NCBI GenBank assembly: GCA_030699205.1
Contig: JAUYJY010000024.1
Coordinates: 1-14,743 of the forward strand
DNA: 14,743 bases
Source of the DNA: Candidatus Pacearchaeota archaeon
GTDB taxonomy: Archaea > Nanobdellota > Nanobdellia > Pacearchaeales > GW2011-AR1
Reading direction: 5' to 3'
In this document: positions 1 through 6,705 of the stretch, in pieces
Layout: the number at the start of each line of letters is the position of its first letter
Numbering within the stretch: the first letter of the stretch is position 1
Notes under the pieces: model-generated
The model's input: only the letters and a program-made list of their open reading frames with translations
Told to the model about the DNA's origin: nothing
The model's database searches: none
Translations under genes and position numbers: made by a program

Positions 1-134
1 GAAGAACAAAAAACTGTTCAAAATATGGACAATTCTGTTGATTAGCACAATTGTTTTCAGAATTGTACAGATAGAGAATTCTGGACAAATAGTGTTCCAA
101 TTATCAGAATTATCTATATTTTGTCTTCTGCTAT
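1..134 (+). repeat. 185-bp dispersed repeat, copy 1 (5'-truncated by window edge)
   Basis: This is the last 134 bp of the repeat whose full form lies at 11664-11848, aligned without gaps from the GAAGAACAAAA segment to the terminal TGTCTTCTGCTA. It keeps the perfect 9-bp stem ACAATTCTG/CAGAATTGT and the near-perfect 13-bp stem ATAGAGAATTCTG/CAGAATTATCTAT. Its right terminus differs from copies 2 and 3 at two bases (GC here, GT and AC there). With this terminus, TAGCGGAAGAACAAAA from the conserved left part would pair along 15 bp with one bulge. The element is followed by TA and then by the broken ligase reading frame on the other strand. The upstream half, with palindrome and TATA box, lies outside the window. 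Confidence 0.95.
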
Positions 135-238
135 ACCCTAAAATAATCCGCCAAAATCTTTGTCTTCTCCAGCCTCCCTGAAATAGAATTTATCTTCTCG
201 TAAACTTCAACAAACTCAAAATATTTCATATCACCCAT
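131..238 (-). pseudogene. lig: 5' fragment of an ATP-dependent DNA ligase, cut by the repeat
   Basis: The minus-strand frame gives 35 residues beginning MGDMKYFEFVEVYEKINS and continuing through RLEKTKILADYFR. This resembles the N-terminus of archaeal ATP-dependent DNA ligases: a short Tyr-containing start, a YEKLE-like helix, then an RLEKTxI(L/I)A helix. Full-length enzymes are about 550-600 aa, so only the extreme N-terminus remains. The stop codon TAG is formed by the terminal bases of repeat copy 1 (131-134), so homology ends within a few codons of the repeat boundary. A TATA-like box (260-267) ends 21 nt before the ATG at 238, as at intact genes here, so the promoter looks preserved. A short unrelated ORF is possible, but the match is specific. 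The rest of the gene could lie left of the window, beyond the repeat. Confidence 0.6.
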
Positions 239-259
239 TTTAACAAAATGCAACAAAGC

Positions 260-267
260 TATTTAAT
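260..267 (-). promoter_or_regulatory. TATA box of the truncated ligase gene
   Basis: The minus strand reads ATTAAATA, 21 nt before the ATG at 238. The spacing matches six other genes in the window. The sequence departs most from TTTATAAT, so this is the weakest member of the set. It lies just past the stop codon of the GNAT gene. Confidence 0.45.
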
Positions 268-274
268 TGTTTTC

Positions 275-721
275 TCACTTTTTATTTAAATCCAAAGCCC
301 TAATATGCTTATTCTTCTTAAACTTCAATATGGTTTTAAATCCAAATCTCTTAAAATAATCTGGTTTGAGAGTAGACAAAAGAATATTTGACGGCTTCTC
401 TCCCTTATACTTTATTAATTCTATCTCTGATATAACTTTGCTAACTAGTTTAGTTCCAATTCCACTTTTCTGATGCCTCTTAGAAACATTTACCCACATC
501 ATTTCATACGTACGAAAGCTAAGGCTTGACATTATATAGCCAACGAAGCCTAAAATCTCACCACTTTCTTCAGCAACCATAAACTTTGGCTCATACATTT
601 TATTTTCAAACATAGCAAGAAGATGTTTCTTCGCTAACAAAGAATATTTCTTAGAATTATTCTCCTCAATTATCTTGACAGTTTTATCTATCTCATTTTT
701 TCTCAAATACCTAACTTTCAT
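275..721 (-). CDS. GNAT-family N-acetyltransferase
   Basis: The 148-aa protein has the length of a single GNAT domain. The acetyl-CoA pyrophosphate-binding motif A is seen as QKSGIG at residues 84-89, after a beta strand ending VNVS. The C-terminal LSTLKPDYFKRFGFK segment (about 115-129) matches motif B, with the Tyr and the GF turn common in the family. The enzyme would transfer an acetyl group from acetyl-CoA to an amine in the cytoplasm. The substrate cannot be read from the sequence. It lies 34 bp behind vapC on the same strand, but a TATA box at 743-750 with the local 21-nt spacing suggests its own leaderless transcript. GNAT proteins can be toxins of TA systems, but those usually have a DUF1778-type antitoxin directly beside them, and none is seen. 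A metabolic or ribosomal-protein acetylase is equally possible. Confidence 0.85.
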   Translation of the reverse strand: MKVRYLRKNEIDKTVKIIEENNSKKYSLLAKKHLLAMFENKMYEPKFMVAEESGEILGFVGYIMSSLSFRTYEMMWVNVSKRHQKSGIGTKLVSKVISEIELIKYKGEKPSNILLSTLKPDYFKRFGFKTILKFKKNKHIRALDLNKK

Positions 722-742
722 ATTTAATTCAAGAGAAGCAAT

Positions 743-750
743 ATTATAAA
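743..750 (-). promoter_or_regulatory. TATA box of the GNAT gene
   Basis: TTTATAAT on the minus strand, preceded by the purine-rich GATGAA as expected for a BRE, ends 21 nt before the ATG at 721. It lies in the 34-bp gap behind vapC, so the GNAT gene can be transcribed independently of the toxin-antitoxin pair. Confidence 0.65.
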
Positions 751-755
751 TTCAT

Positions 756-1133
756 CTAAACAAATATTTTTTCAGTCTCTTTAATCTTTCCAAAGTCTTT
801 ATCTCTAGTTACTAGAATTCCTGCATTTTCCATAACTTGAGAAGCTATAAACAAATCCGCCAACGGCAATTCATACTTGTCTTTCAGCAGAACTAAAAAG
901 TCGGCAGTCTTGCTCGTTGTATGTATAACTTCAAATAAATTTAAAAAACCTCTTGACATTTCCTTATTCTTCACATTTCTCTTTCTAAGTCCATACAAAA
1001 ATTCAAAATAAGTCATAAAGGATATTTTAGGCTGAGCAGGATATAGATTTCTTAGCTCATTCAATCTTTCAACTACTTTTTTATTTCCCCTCTCAATTTC
1101 TATCAAAACAGAAGTATCTAAAATAAGATTCAT
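756..1133 (-). CDS. vapC: VapC-type PIN-domain ribonuclease toxin
   Basis: The 125-aa protein is a single PIN domain. The four expected acidic residues are in place: Asp6 in LILDTSVLI, Glu44 in TYFEF, Asp93 in LADLFIAS, and Asp111/Asp113 in TRDKDF. These chelate Mg2+/Mn2+ for RNA cleavage. VapC toxins typically cut tRNA or rRNA and are held inactive by VapB. The ATG overlaps the stop of the upstream small gene by 4 nt (ATGA), the usual translational coupling of vapBC operons. All catalytic residues are present, so the toxin appears functional. The target RNA is unknown. Confidence 0.92.
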   Translation of the reverse strand: MNLILDTSVLIEIERGNKKVVERLNELRNLYPAQPKISFMTYFEFLYGLRKRNVKNKEMSRGFLNLFEVIHTTSKTADFLVLLKDKYELPLADLFIASQVMENAGILVTRDKDFGKIKETEKIFV

Positions 1134-1369
1134 ATTCTAAAACCCTTTTCTTTTCTTAAATTCTTGATTTCACTCTCCAACTCTTCAGCTTCCTTATTAG
1201 ATATTATCCTCCCCACGTTAAGAATCTCATCCCATACATCTCCCCTGTTTGAAAAATCAGATATCATACTTCCGAGTAAGTCTCCCATGCTAACCCCTTT
1301 TTTAGCAGCAATTTCTTTAAGTTTCAGCCACTTATCTCTTCCAACTCCTTTGATTGTTCTAACTTCCAT
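1130..1369 (-). CDS. vapB: VapB-like antitoxin
   Basis: The 79-aa protein lies upstream of and overlaps vapC by 4 nt, the standard antitoxin position. Its N-terminal half can form a short beta strand (RTIKGV) followed by two helices (about 11-24 and 27-39), as in a ribbon-helix-helix-like DNA-binding dimer. The charged C-terminal tail (about 55-79, rich in Glu and Lys) would wrap the toxin. No close family is recognised, so the assignment rests mainly on context. The start is supported by the TATA box at 1391-1398, 21 nt upstream. Autorepression is likely through the palindrome and direct repeats at 1371-1405. Confidence 0.8.
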   Translation of the reverse strand: MEVRTIKGVGRDKWLKLKEIAAKKGVSMGDLLGSMISDFSNRGDVWDEILNVGRIISNKEAEELESEIKNLRKEKGFRI

Positions 1370-1370
1370 A

Positions 1371-1405
1371 AAAGATTACTGTAATACTAGTATTTAAAGA
1401 TTACT
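1371..1405 (-). promoter_or_regulatory. vapBC promoter with probable VapB operator
   Basis: A TATA box (TTTAAATA on the minus strand, 1391-1398) ends 21 nt before the vapB ATG. It overlaps the perfect 12-bp palindrome AATACTAGTATT (1383-1394). Two identical 10-mers, AAAGATTACT in plus-strand sense, flank it at 1371-1380 and 1396-1405, exactly 25 bp apart. Symmetric and direct sites across the TATA box are what an autorepressing antitoxin would bind. Binding itself is inferred. Confidence 0.6.
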
Positions 1406-1888
1406 ACATTCCCCTTAAATCCCCCGAAATTATCCTTCAAAGTAATTAACAACACCCCCTTAAGTTTCAGCAAAATCCCCTTCATCAAAACCCCACTTAG
1501 TTAAACCAATCCCATCTATAACTCTCAAGAAAATCCCCGGAAAAAAACCCTAAACCAAAGTTCATAAATTTAAACGAGCGATGAACATCCCCCTAACTAT
1601 TAAGATAAATATAAAAAATTCATCATCTGCATCCTGCACTGCTTATCATTAAATTATTAGGTGATTGATGGGTTTAACAAACCAACTTTTTTGATAATTA
1701 CAGGCAATATACTGCTTAAAAATCAGTCTTGCAAGATAAGATACAAACTTTAATATCCCTTCATAATTAATCTTTGGCGATGATAAAATATAATATCTTG
1801 AAAGTATTATTAATCTTGATCCTTGAATAAAGTCAATTTTAGTTCGTATTTCTACTAATCCTTAATTATTAGAATATAATAAAACCCT
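1406..1888. other. gene-poor interval with possible coding remnants
   Basis: No intact gene, tRNA or rRNA is seen. On the minus strand, 1649-1861 is open for 70 codons but has no ATG, GTG or TTG near its beginning. The G-rich minus strand of about 1410-1560 holds several short frames, such as one reading IDGIGLTKWGFDEGDF, each ended quickly by stops. These could be the debris of a decayed gene. A short hairpin GGTTT/AAACC followed by a T run lies near 1671-1690 on the plus strand, but its stem is only 5 bp. Confidence 0.35.
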
Positions 1889-2446
1889 TTAAGCAAAGTT
1901 ACACACTGGTTCGTCTCCAGAAACATCGCAAGTTTGTCCAATCTTACAATAAACTTCAGTTTCTGCCCCCCCACATTCACAAACTTTTGGTTCGGCACCA
2001 TCAGCACTACAAGGACCCAGCCCACTCATAACATTCTCGCAAGTCTTAACGCCACCTTCTACATAAGTGCTATCCCTCTTTGACTCAGCAACTTCAACAC
2101 AATTATTCAAAACCTCATAATTCTCACATCCCAAAGAACTCTTCTCCAAATCAATCCCAGCATTTCTCAAAGAAGCATCAACTCTACTATCCTTACAATT
2201 AATAAAATTATTCTTTCCATCAATACTCACTTCCTTAAAACTACAAAAATCAACTAACAAATCTGCCTGTGCCGCGAGAATACACGACTGTGCTACTGTT
2301 TCAAGCGCCTGCCCAGGTGCAGTATCAAATTTCCCGAATATAAAATCAAATCCTTTCGTAGAGCCAACAATCAAAAACACCAAAACAACCAAACCCAATA
2401 CAATAAGAATTATTGTAGTAATTGTCACATCACCCTTCTTTTCCAT
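1889..2446 (-). CDS. cysteine-rich prepilin-like secreted protein
   Basis: The 185-aa protein begins MEKKGDVTIT and has one hydrophobic helix (about 10-28), the layout of a class III (archaeal type IV prepilin-like) signal with possible cleavage after Gly5. The rest is extracytoplasmic and holds about a dozen cysteines, concentrated near the C-terminus in CSADGAEPKVCECGG and CKIGQTC, suggesting disulfides. The start at 2446 is preferred to an in-frame ATG 9 nt upstream because the TATA box at 2468-2475 then lies exactly 21 nt away. It is separated from the main pilin-like cluster by 340 bp and has its own promoter. It may be an accessory or tip subunit of the same machine. That role is inferred only from the shared N-terminus. 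Confidence 0.75.
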   Translation of the reverse strand: MEKKGDVTITTIILIVLGLVVLVFLIVGSTKGFDFIFGKFDTAPGQALETVAQSCILAAQADLLVDFCSFKEVSIDGKNNFINCKDSRVDASLRNAGIDLEKSSLGCENYEVLNNCVEVAESKRDSTYVEGGVKTCENVMSGLGPCSADGAEPKVCECGGAETEVYCKIGQTCDVSGDEPVCNFA

Positions 2447-2467
2447 ATGACACATAAATCATTTTAG

Positions 2468-2475
2468 TTTATAAA
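2468..2475 (-). promoter_or_regulatory. TATA box of the cysteine-rich prepilin-like gene
   Basis: TTTATAAA preceded by the purine tract AAAAAGA on the minus strand. It is 21 nt upstream of the ATG at 2446, and this spacing decides between two in-frame start codons. Confidence 0.7.
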
Positions 2476-2797
2476 TCTTTTTAATTCCCCGTATAAATTT
2501 TAATCCCCATTTTATTTAATTCTCATAGTTTCAAAAACTATCCCACCTTCAAGACGATTAGTACAAATCCACGCCAACTTTTTTAATTTTTAGCCGTTAT
2601 AATCCCTAATAACCTCGCAAATAATAATCTTAGCTTGAGAGAATATCTGACAACCATTTTATCATCAACTATAGTTGTTAAATTTAAAATAATAATCAAT
2701 TTTTTGTGCTAAATATATCAATCACCAATTTTAATAATAGAAAATCACAATTCCCAAGACATAAATACTAAAATCATAGTTAATCTTCAAAAGTCAA
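2476..2797. other. intergenic spacer between operon end and solo pilin-like gene
   Basis: No gene is seen in these 322 bp. It contains a 7-bp hairpin ATAGTTT/AAACTAT with a 3-nt loop (2525-2541) and a perfect 12-bp palindrome CAACTATAGTTG (2666-2677). Either could be a transcript end or a protein-binding site. Neither has a convincing T run on the minus strand, so no terminator is called. Confidence 0.4.
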
Positions 2798-3280
2798 CTA
2801 TTCAACAACAAACTCCAAAATTTTCTCTCTATCAAATTTCACAGATAAATCAAAAACCCTCCTAATCTCGTTATTTTCTTCCTCAACCCTCGCAAAAACA
2901 TCTTTTAATTCCAATTCATAACTTCCTTCTAAATCATTAAAAAAATAATTCCCATTAATAATTTTCCCAAATAAATTTGTGTCCAATCCCTTTCCCCTCA
3001 ATTCCTCGGAAGATTTTTTTAACGAAACATTAAAAGCTTCCTCAAAATCGTCGGCTCCTGCTTTATTCGCCCCCCTAATCCCATCATTAACCATATCTTT
3101 CAAATATCCCTGAACCAATTTTTCATCAATTCTAAATTCTGCACTTAACTCCCTAAACGTCCCCTCAACTACCTCCATTTTATCAGAATAAGAAGAAAAA
3201 GTAAATAATGCAGTAACAACTAAAACCAACGCCCCGAAAAACATTAGCATAGTTCCTATATGTCCTTTCCTGTTTAACAT
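2798..3280 (-). CDS. prepilin-like membrane-anchored protein (cluster gene 9, last)
   Basis: The 160-aa protein starts MLNRKGHIGT with a hydrophobic helix at about 9-29, then an extracytoplasmic domain rich in charged helices and ending in a KFDREKILEF strand. The NRKG motif matches three other proteins of this cluster. It overlaps the end of the preceding gene by 7 nt, which indicates coupled translation. No cysteine is present, unlike several neighbours. No known fold is recognised. A minor pilin or assembly subunit of the type IV pilus-like machine is the likely role. Confidence 0.7.
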   Translation of the reverse strand: MLNRKGHIGTMLMFFGALVLVVTALFTFSSYSDKMEVVEGTFRELSAEFRIDEKLVQGYLKDMVNDGIRGANKAGADDFEEAFNVSLKKSSEELRGKGLDTNLFGKIINGNYFFNDLEGSYELELKDVFARVEEENNEIRRVFDLSVKFDREKILEFVVE

Positions 3281-3873
3281 AACGTCACCGCCTCAATATA
3301 AATGCAAGTATACATTCCTTGAGTGTATGTTTTCGTATGACTCCCCGCACTCCCCGGAAATCCATCACAAAACCCTGTTTCAGTTCCCTTAACAGGCTTA
3401 TATGGATATATCTCTTTAACTTCCGTCAGTTCAATAGGAAAATTAAAATCTGGAAAAGTTTCTGGATAATTTATTTCTACATATTTATATATTGATCTGA
3501 ACTGAAATTTCCTAACCTCAAATTTATTAATCCCCCCGCAAGAATATTTCTCATCAAACCTCTCCTGCAAAATTTCTATTCGTTCCTTTCCAAAAAAAGG
3601 TATGTTTTTATGTATCAAATCAAAAACAGAAATATCTCCATTATCTGAAATCCTCTTCTCCATAAAATCCTCTCTTGTAATCACATCCCCTAAAAACCTC
3701 TTCGCTAAAACTGCAGATTCAATAGCAGAATTAGAAATATCTTGTTTTCCTATAAAATCATCCGACCCCCCAAAAAACCCCGCAATAATCACAAAGATAG
3801 ACATTATAATAAAAACACCTATTAAAGTAGGAACGCTCATTATTATCTGCGCTATTTGTCCTTTCTTTCTCAT
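3274..3873 (-). CDS. prepilin-like membrane-anchored protein (cluster gene 8)
   Basis: The 199-aa protein starts MRKKGQIAQI, with KKG followed by Gln and a hydrophobic segment (about 15-33) ending in a GG-containing turn. The mature part has three cysteines near the C-terminus plus one CGG near its middle, and a Tyr/Phe-rich central strand region. The ATG overlaps the upstream stop as ATGA. The signal plus one helix and the small external domain fit an archaeal minor pilin. The exact role is unknown. Confidence 0.72.
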   Translation of the reverse strand: MRKKGQIAQIIMSVPTLIGVFIIMSIFVIIAGFFGGSDDFIGKQDISNSAIESAVLAKRFLGDVITREDFMEKRISDNGDISVFDLIHKNIPFFGKERIEILQERFDEKYSCGGINKFEVRKFQFRSIYKYVEINYPETFPDFNFPIELTEVKEIYPYKPVKGTETGFCDGFPGSAGSHTKTYTQGMYTCIYIEAVTLC

Positions 3874-4346
3874 AATATCCCCTTCCTTGAATTCTGATTG
3901 CTTCCAATTATAATCTCAAATTCTCTTCCGTCTTTATTTAAAACTCCACTCTTGCAAACAGGTAAGTTCTTATTCTTCCCCCTCGCTTCTAAAAAGCATT
4001 GAGTTTTAAAATCATAAACTCCCACAAAAAACTCTTTTCCATCATTAGTCTTCAAAACCTCTTTAATATAAACTAAATGTCCTTTTTCCAAAACATCCTT
4101 ACTCAATCTGCAAAGTTCATAAAATTTTTCAGTATTTTCTGTAAATTCTTCAATAAAAAAATCAGGTTTATCAAAACATTCGCTCACAACATCATATAAA
4201 TTAAAAGCATCAACCCCCCTAAAGTCATATCCCTTCCCATAAAAAGCGGAAACTCCTCCAACAAGCCCTCCTGCAATCATTATCCCCATAAAAAAGAAAA
4301 TAAAAAATAATATTCCTTTTCCCGGTGCTCCTCCTTTTCTGTTCAT
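3870..4346 (-). CDS. prepilin-like membrane-anchored protein (cluster gene 7)
   Basis: The start at 4346 gives 158 aa beginning MNRKGGAPGK with a hydrophobic helix at about 11-33. Longer in-frame starts exist (4361, 4406), but 4346 leaves a 1-nt gap to the preceding stop, as at two other junctions in this operon, and puts the NRKG motif at the usual distance. The external domain has four cysteines (SECF, LCRL, QCF, VCK) and alternates beta strands with short helices. It ends EFEIIIGSNQNS followed by a basic tail. The function is inferred from context as a pilus-like subunit. Confidence 0.72.
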   Translation of the reverse strand: MNRKGGAPGKGILFFIFFFMGIMIAGGLVGGVSAFYGKGYDFRGVDAFNLYDVVSECFDKPDFFIEEFTENTEKFYELCRLSKDVLEKGHLVYIKEVLKTNDGKEFFVGVYDFKTQCFLEARGKNKNLPVCKSGVLNKDGREFEIIIGSNQNSRKGIL

Positions 4347-4347
4347 A

Positions 4348-4779
4348 CTAACCTCCCTCATCCCTCTGTTTTTCAACAACTTCAAAAATAAACCTGTTCG
4401 CATCAACCTTCCCGGAAATCAATTCAGTTCTAAAATTAACAATATCCAAATCATTAAAAAATCCAAAACTCGTTCCTCTTCCCGGACGAACACTCACAAC
4501 AACCCGGTTATTTACATTATCAATACTTACAACTTCTTTTAAATTCTGCCCTTTCTTTTTCGCAATTCCAGTAAGAATTGAAACATCAATCTTCACTTCC
4601 TGTCCCGGCTCCGCCCTGTTTATCAAATTAGCAATCTCTTTTGCATAAACATCTTCCCAAAAAACCGCACCATCCTGATAGCCAGTAATATACCAAAACA
4701 TCGAGACAAAAAAGATAGTAAAAAGCATAAGATACATCGTAGTCTCTAATGTTATGTCAAATCCTCTTTTATTTATCAT
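4348..4779 (-). CDS. prepilin-like membrane-anchored protein (cluster gene 6)
   Basis: The start at 4779 gives 143 aa, MINKRGFDITLETTMYLMLF, with KRG at residues 4-6 and a hydrophobic helix at about 14-32. A further 10 codons upstream are open, but 4779 lies 1 nt after the preceding stop and fits the N-terminal pattern. The external domain contains a strand-rich VVSVRPGRG segment and no cysteines. The conserved F-D-x-T-x-E after the cleavage-like Gly is notable: Glu at about position +5 of mature pilins is used for subunit packing. That correspondence is inferred. Confidence 0.72.
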   Translation of the reverse strand: MINKRGFDITLETTMYLMLFTIFFVSMFWYITGYQDGAVFWEDVYAKEIANLINRAEPGQEVKIDVSILTGIAKKKGQNLKEVVSIDNVNNRVVVSVRPGRGTSFGFFNDLDIVNFRTELISGKVDANRFIFEVVEKQRDEGG

Positions 4780-4780
4780 T

Positions 4781-5410
4781 TTAATATCCTGTTCTTGTAG
4801 GCCCCACACTACTTTTTTCTACATTCTTTACAAACCCCTCGCACATTTCTATTGAATCTACAAATTTATCTACTTTCCCCTGCAAAGTCACAATCCCAAA
4901 ATTCGTTTCCAAACGTAAATTCCCTTGACTTTTTAAAACATTAATTTCAGAAAGCAATTTAGAAAGTGAAATGCATTTAGCAAAAACAGAGCCTTCGCCA
5001 GAGTTACTAATCTTATAACTAAATTTAGAAGAAACAAAAACATTCTCCTCATCAACAGGCCTGCAAACCCCCTTTTCCTGACAGCTTGTCGGATCTGCTT
5101 CAGGACAAACACACAAACAAGAATTAAAGAAACACTTTGAAGGCCTGTCCTTTTCTCCTTTTCCCCATCCAGTTAAATACCATCCATCAACTCCTTGCGT
5201 AACAAAATTACCTTCTTCCCCAACACCCAAATTTTCTATCTTTGAATCCAATCCTTTAATAAAGTTCTTCGCATTCTTCTTCGTTTGGTCCTCAAAAAAA
5301 TTAGCCAGTAAAACAATCAGAGAAATTATTAAAACTATTCCTATAACTGCTATAACAATTTCAGTAATATCCTCAGCAGTCTTCTCTCCTTTCCTGTTTT
5401 TCAAAAACAT
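4781..5410 (-). CDS. cysteine-rich prepilin-like protein (cluster gene 5)
   Basis: The start at 5410 gives 209 aa, MFLKNRKGEKTAEDITEIV, with NRKG at 5-8 and a hydrophobic helix at about 16-38. This start lies 1 nt after the preceding stop. The external part holds eight cysteines, six of them packed in the CFFNSCLCVCPEAD to GVCRPV region, so disulfides or metal binding are possible. The acidic/Thr run after the Gly resembles a processed pilin N-terminus. It is likely a minor subunit of the same machine. Confidence 0.72.
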   Translation of the reverse strand: MFLKNRKGEKTAEDITEIVIAVIGIVLIISLIVLLANFFEDQTKKNAKNFIKGLDSKIENLGVGEEGNFVTQGVDGWYLTGWGKGEKDRPSKCFFNSCLCVCPEADPTSCQEKGVCRPVDEENVFVSSKFSYKISNSGEGSVFAKCISLSKLLSEINVLKSQGNLRLETNFGIVTLQGKVDKFVDSIEMCEGFVKNVEKSSVGPTRTGY

Positions 5411-5411
5411 T

Positions 5412-6548
5412 TTATAAATTACCTTCTGTTCCCCCGGGACATAAATCATTTACAAGTCCCGCATCCCATTTAATCGGCTTTACTAAACTACACCCAAGTT
5501 TAGCATCATTCTCATCATTAAGATATTCTCCACAAACCGCAGTAGAAATTGCCTGATTATCCGAAGCAACACCTGAAGAATAAAGATAAGCTCCACCCAC
5601 TGCACCTGTAGCTGCAAGAAAGGAAACAAACGGATGACTAGAAATTATTTTTCTCCCCAACCCAGTCATTAAACCCCCTCCCCCAATAGCTATACCAGCA
5701 GATAATGCCGCCTCCTCTCCAACAGCACTTGGATTTTCCTCCGTCTTTATCTGCATAAAAATCATCGCAATCTGATTTGCACTTTCAGATATTTTACCCT
5801 GCGGATTTGTTGATTCATCAACCCTGTTAATTCCCGCATAACTCCTAACACCCTCATCCGTAAATGTCTGCAAATAAGTCAAAGTGCTTCCGGGAACTGT
5901 CTGACTTTCCAAATATCCATTAACATCAACGCTGTCTAAAATTCTATCCGTGCCAATTCCCCTAATTTTTCCATCCTTTTCAATCAAATCTTCCGAAAGT
6001 GCAAGTCTTGAGCAAACAATACACTTCGGCTGTTTAATATCTATTTTTATATCTGAACCAAGAACTCCCAATATATCTTGAACAGTTCCTGTAGCCCCTG
6101 AACTACTTCCCTTAAACACATCCAACTTTCCCTGCCCAGTCATCCTCCAACAATCATACATCGCATTCGCACTTTCTTCCTCAATAGTTTTAACAACCGC
6201 ATTTTTCTTAGCAAGATATCCTTTTTCAGTCTTACTTTCAGGCATATCCACGACTACAATTCTTACCTTTTCTTCTCCTGAAAATTTCTTGCATTCTTCA
6301 TTCTTATCAGTGGTTATGCAAATTTTTTCAGTAAAACATTGTAAAGGTATCGCCTTTTCTGCAAGCCCCGGCGCAGTCGCCCTCTCAACAATTGACAAAT
6401 GACATAATTCCTGCCTCGTTAAATCATCTTGATTAAGATGCAATAACAAAAACATCGCGGCAATCAAAAAGCCGGCAATTGTCAAAACAAGTAAAATAAT
6501 CGCCCTCGCACTCAACCCTTCCCCTTTTCTATTCATCCTCTTTAACAT
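5412..6548 (-). CDS. large prepilin-like protein with extra hydrophobic segments (cluster gene 4)
   Basis: The start at 6548 gives 378 aa, MLKRMNRKGEGLSARAII, with NRKG at 6-9 and a hydrophobic helix at about 15-36. An in-frame ATG exists at 6635, but the TATA box at 6570-6577 lies exactly 21 nt before 6548, and the earlier start would put 29 extra residues before the signal. Visible features are a CxxC (KCIVC, about 176-179), several more cysteines, and two Gly/Ala-rich hydrophobic stretches near the C-terminus (about 280-297 and 306-326). The latter may be membrane segments, so this protein may be multi-pass rather than a simple pilin. It lacks a recognised family and may be a membrane component of the machine. 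Confidence 0.72.
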   Translation of the reverse strand: MLKRMNRKGEGLSARAIILLVLTIAGFLIAAMFLLLHLNQDDLTRQELCHLSIVERATAPGLAEKAIPLQCFTEKICITTDKNEECKKFSGEEKVRIVVVDMPESKTEKGYLAKKNAVVKTIEEESANAMYDCWRMTGQGKLDVFKGSSSGATGTVQDILGVLGSDIKIDIKQPKCIVCSRLALSEDLIEKDGKIRGIGTDRILDSVDVNGYLESQTVPGSTLTYLQTFTDEGVRSYAGINRVDESTNPQGKISESANQIAMIFMQIKTEENPSAVGEEAALSAGIAIGGGGLMTGLGRKIISSHPFVSFLAATGAVGGAYLYSSGVASDNQAISTAVCGEYLNDENDAKLGCSLVKPIKWDAGLVNDLCPGGTEGNL

Positions 6549-6569
6549 ACTCCCTAAAACAATTAATAG

Positions 6570-6577
6570 TTTATAAT
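6570..6577 (-). promoter_or_regulatory. internal TATA box within the pilin-like operon
   Basis: ATTATAAA on the minus strand, 21 nt before the ATG at 6548. It divides the cluster into an upstream three-gene part (8242-6589) and a downstream six-gene part (6548-2798), which could be expressed at different levels. Confidence 0.6.
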
Positions 6578-6588
6578 TCTTATCAAAC

Positions 6589-6705
6589 TCAAGAAGTAAA
6601 CAACCGATACAACATAAAAATCGCCCCTCCAGCAATAATCAAAAATAAAATCCATAATGCAACTGTCCTTATCATATCCCCTTCAAGTCCTCTTCGCGAT
6701 TTCAT
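6589..6705 (-). CDS. 38-aa prepilin-like microprotein (cluster gene 3)
   Basis: The short frame encodes MKSRRGLEGDMIRTVALW followed by a hydrophobic stretch, a GG kink and a basic YRLFTS end. It shows the same plan as its neighbours: RRG at 4-6, then one helix at about 14-33, with almost no external domain. Its ATG overlaps the stop of the preceding large gene as ATGA (6702-6705), strong evidence that it is translated. It could be a helical bundle-forming pilin core like those of thin filaments, or a small membrane partner of the platform. Confidence 0.72.
   Translation of the reverse strand: MKSRRGLEGDMIRTVALWILFLIIAGGAIFMLYRLFTS

Noticed and set aside
1480..1520. Possible C/D-box-like RNA on the minus strand (TGATGA followed by CTGA)
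   Set aside because: Short motifs expected by chance, no second motif pair or terminal stem.
2525..2541. Hairpin ATAGTTT/AAACTAT as operon terminator
   Set aside because: It lies about 260 bp past the last stop, is AT-only apart from one pair, and has no T run on the transcribed strand.
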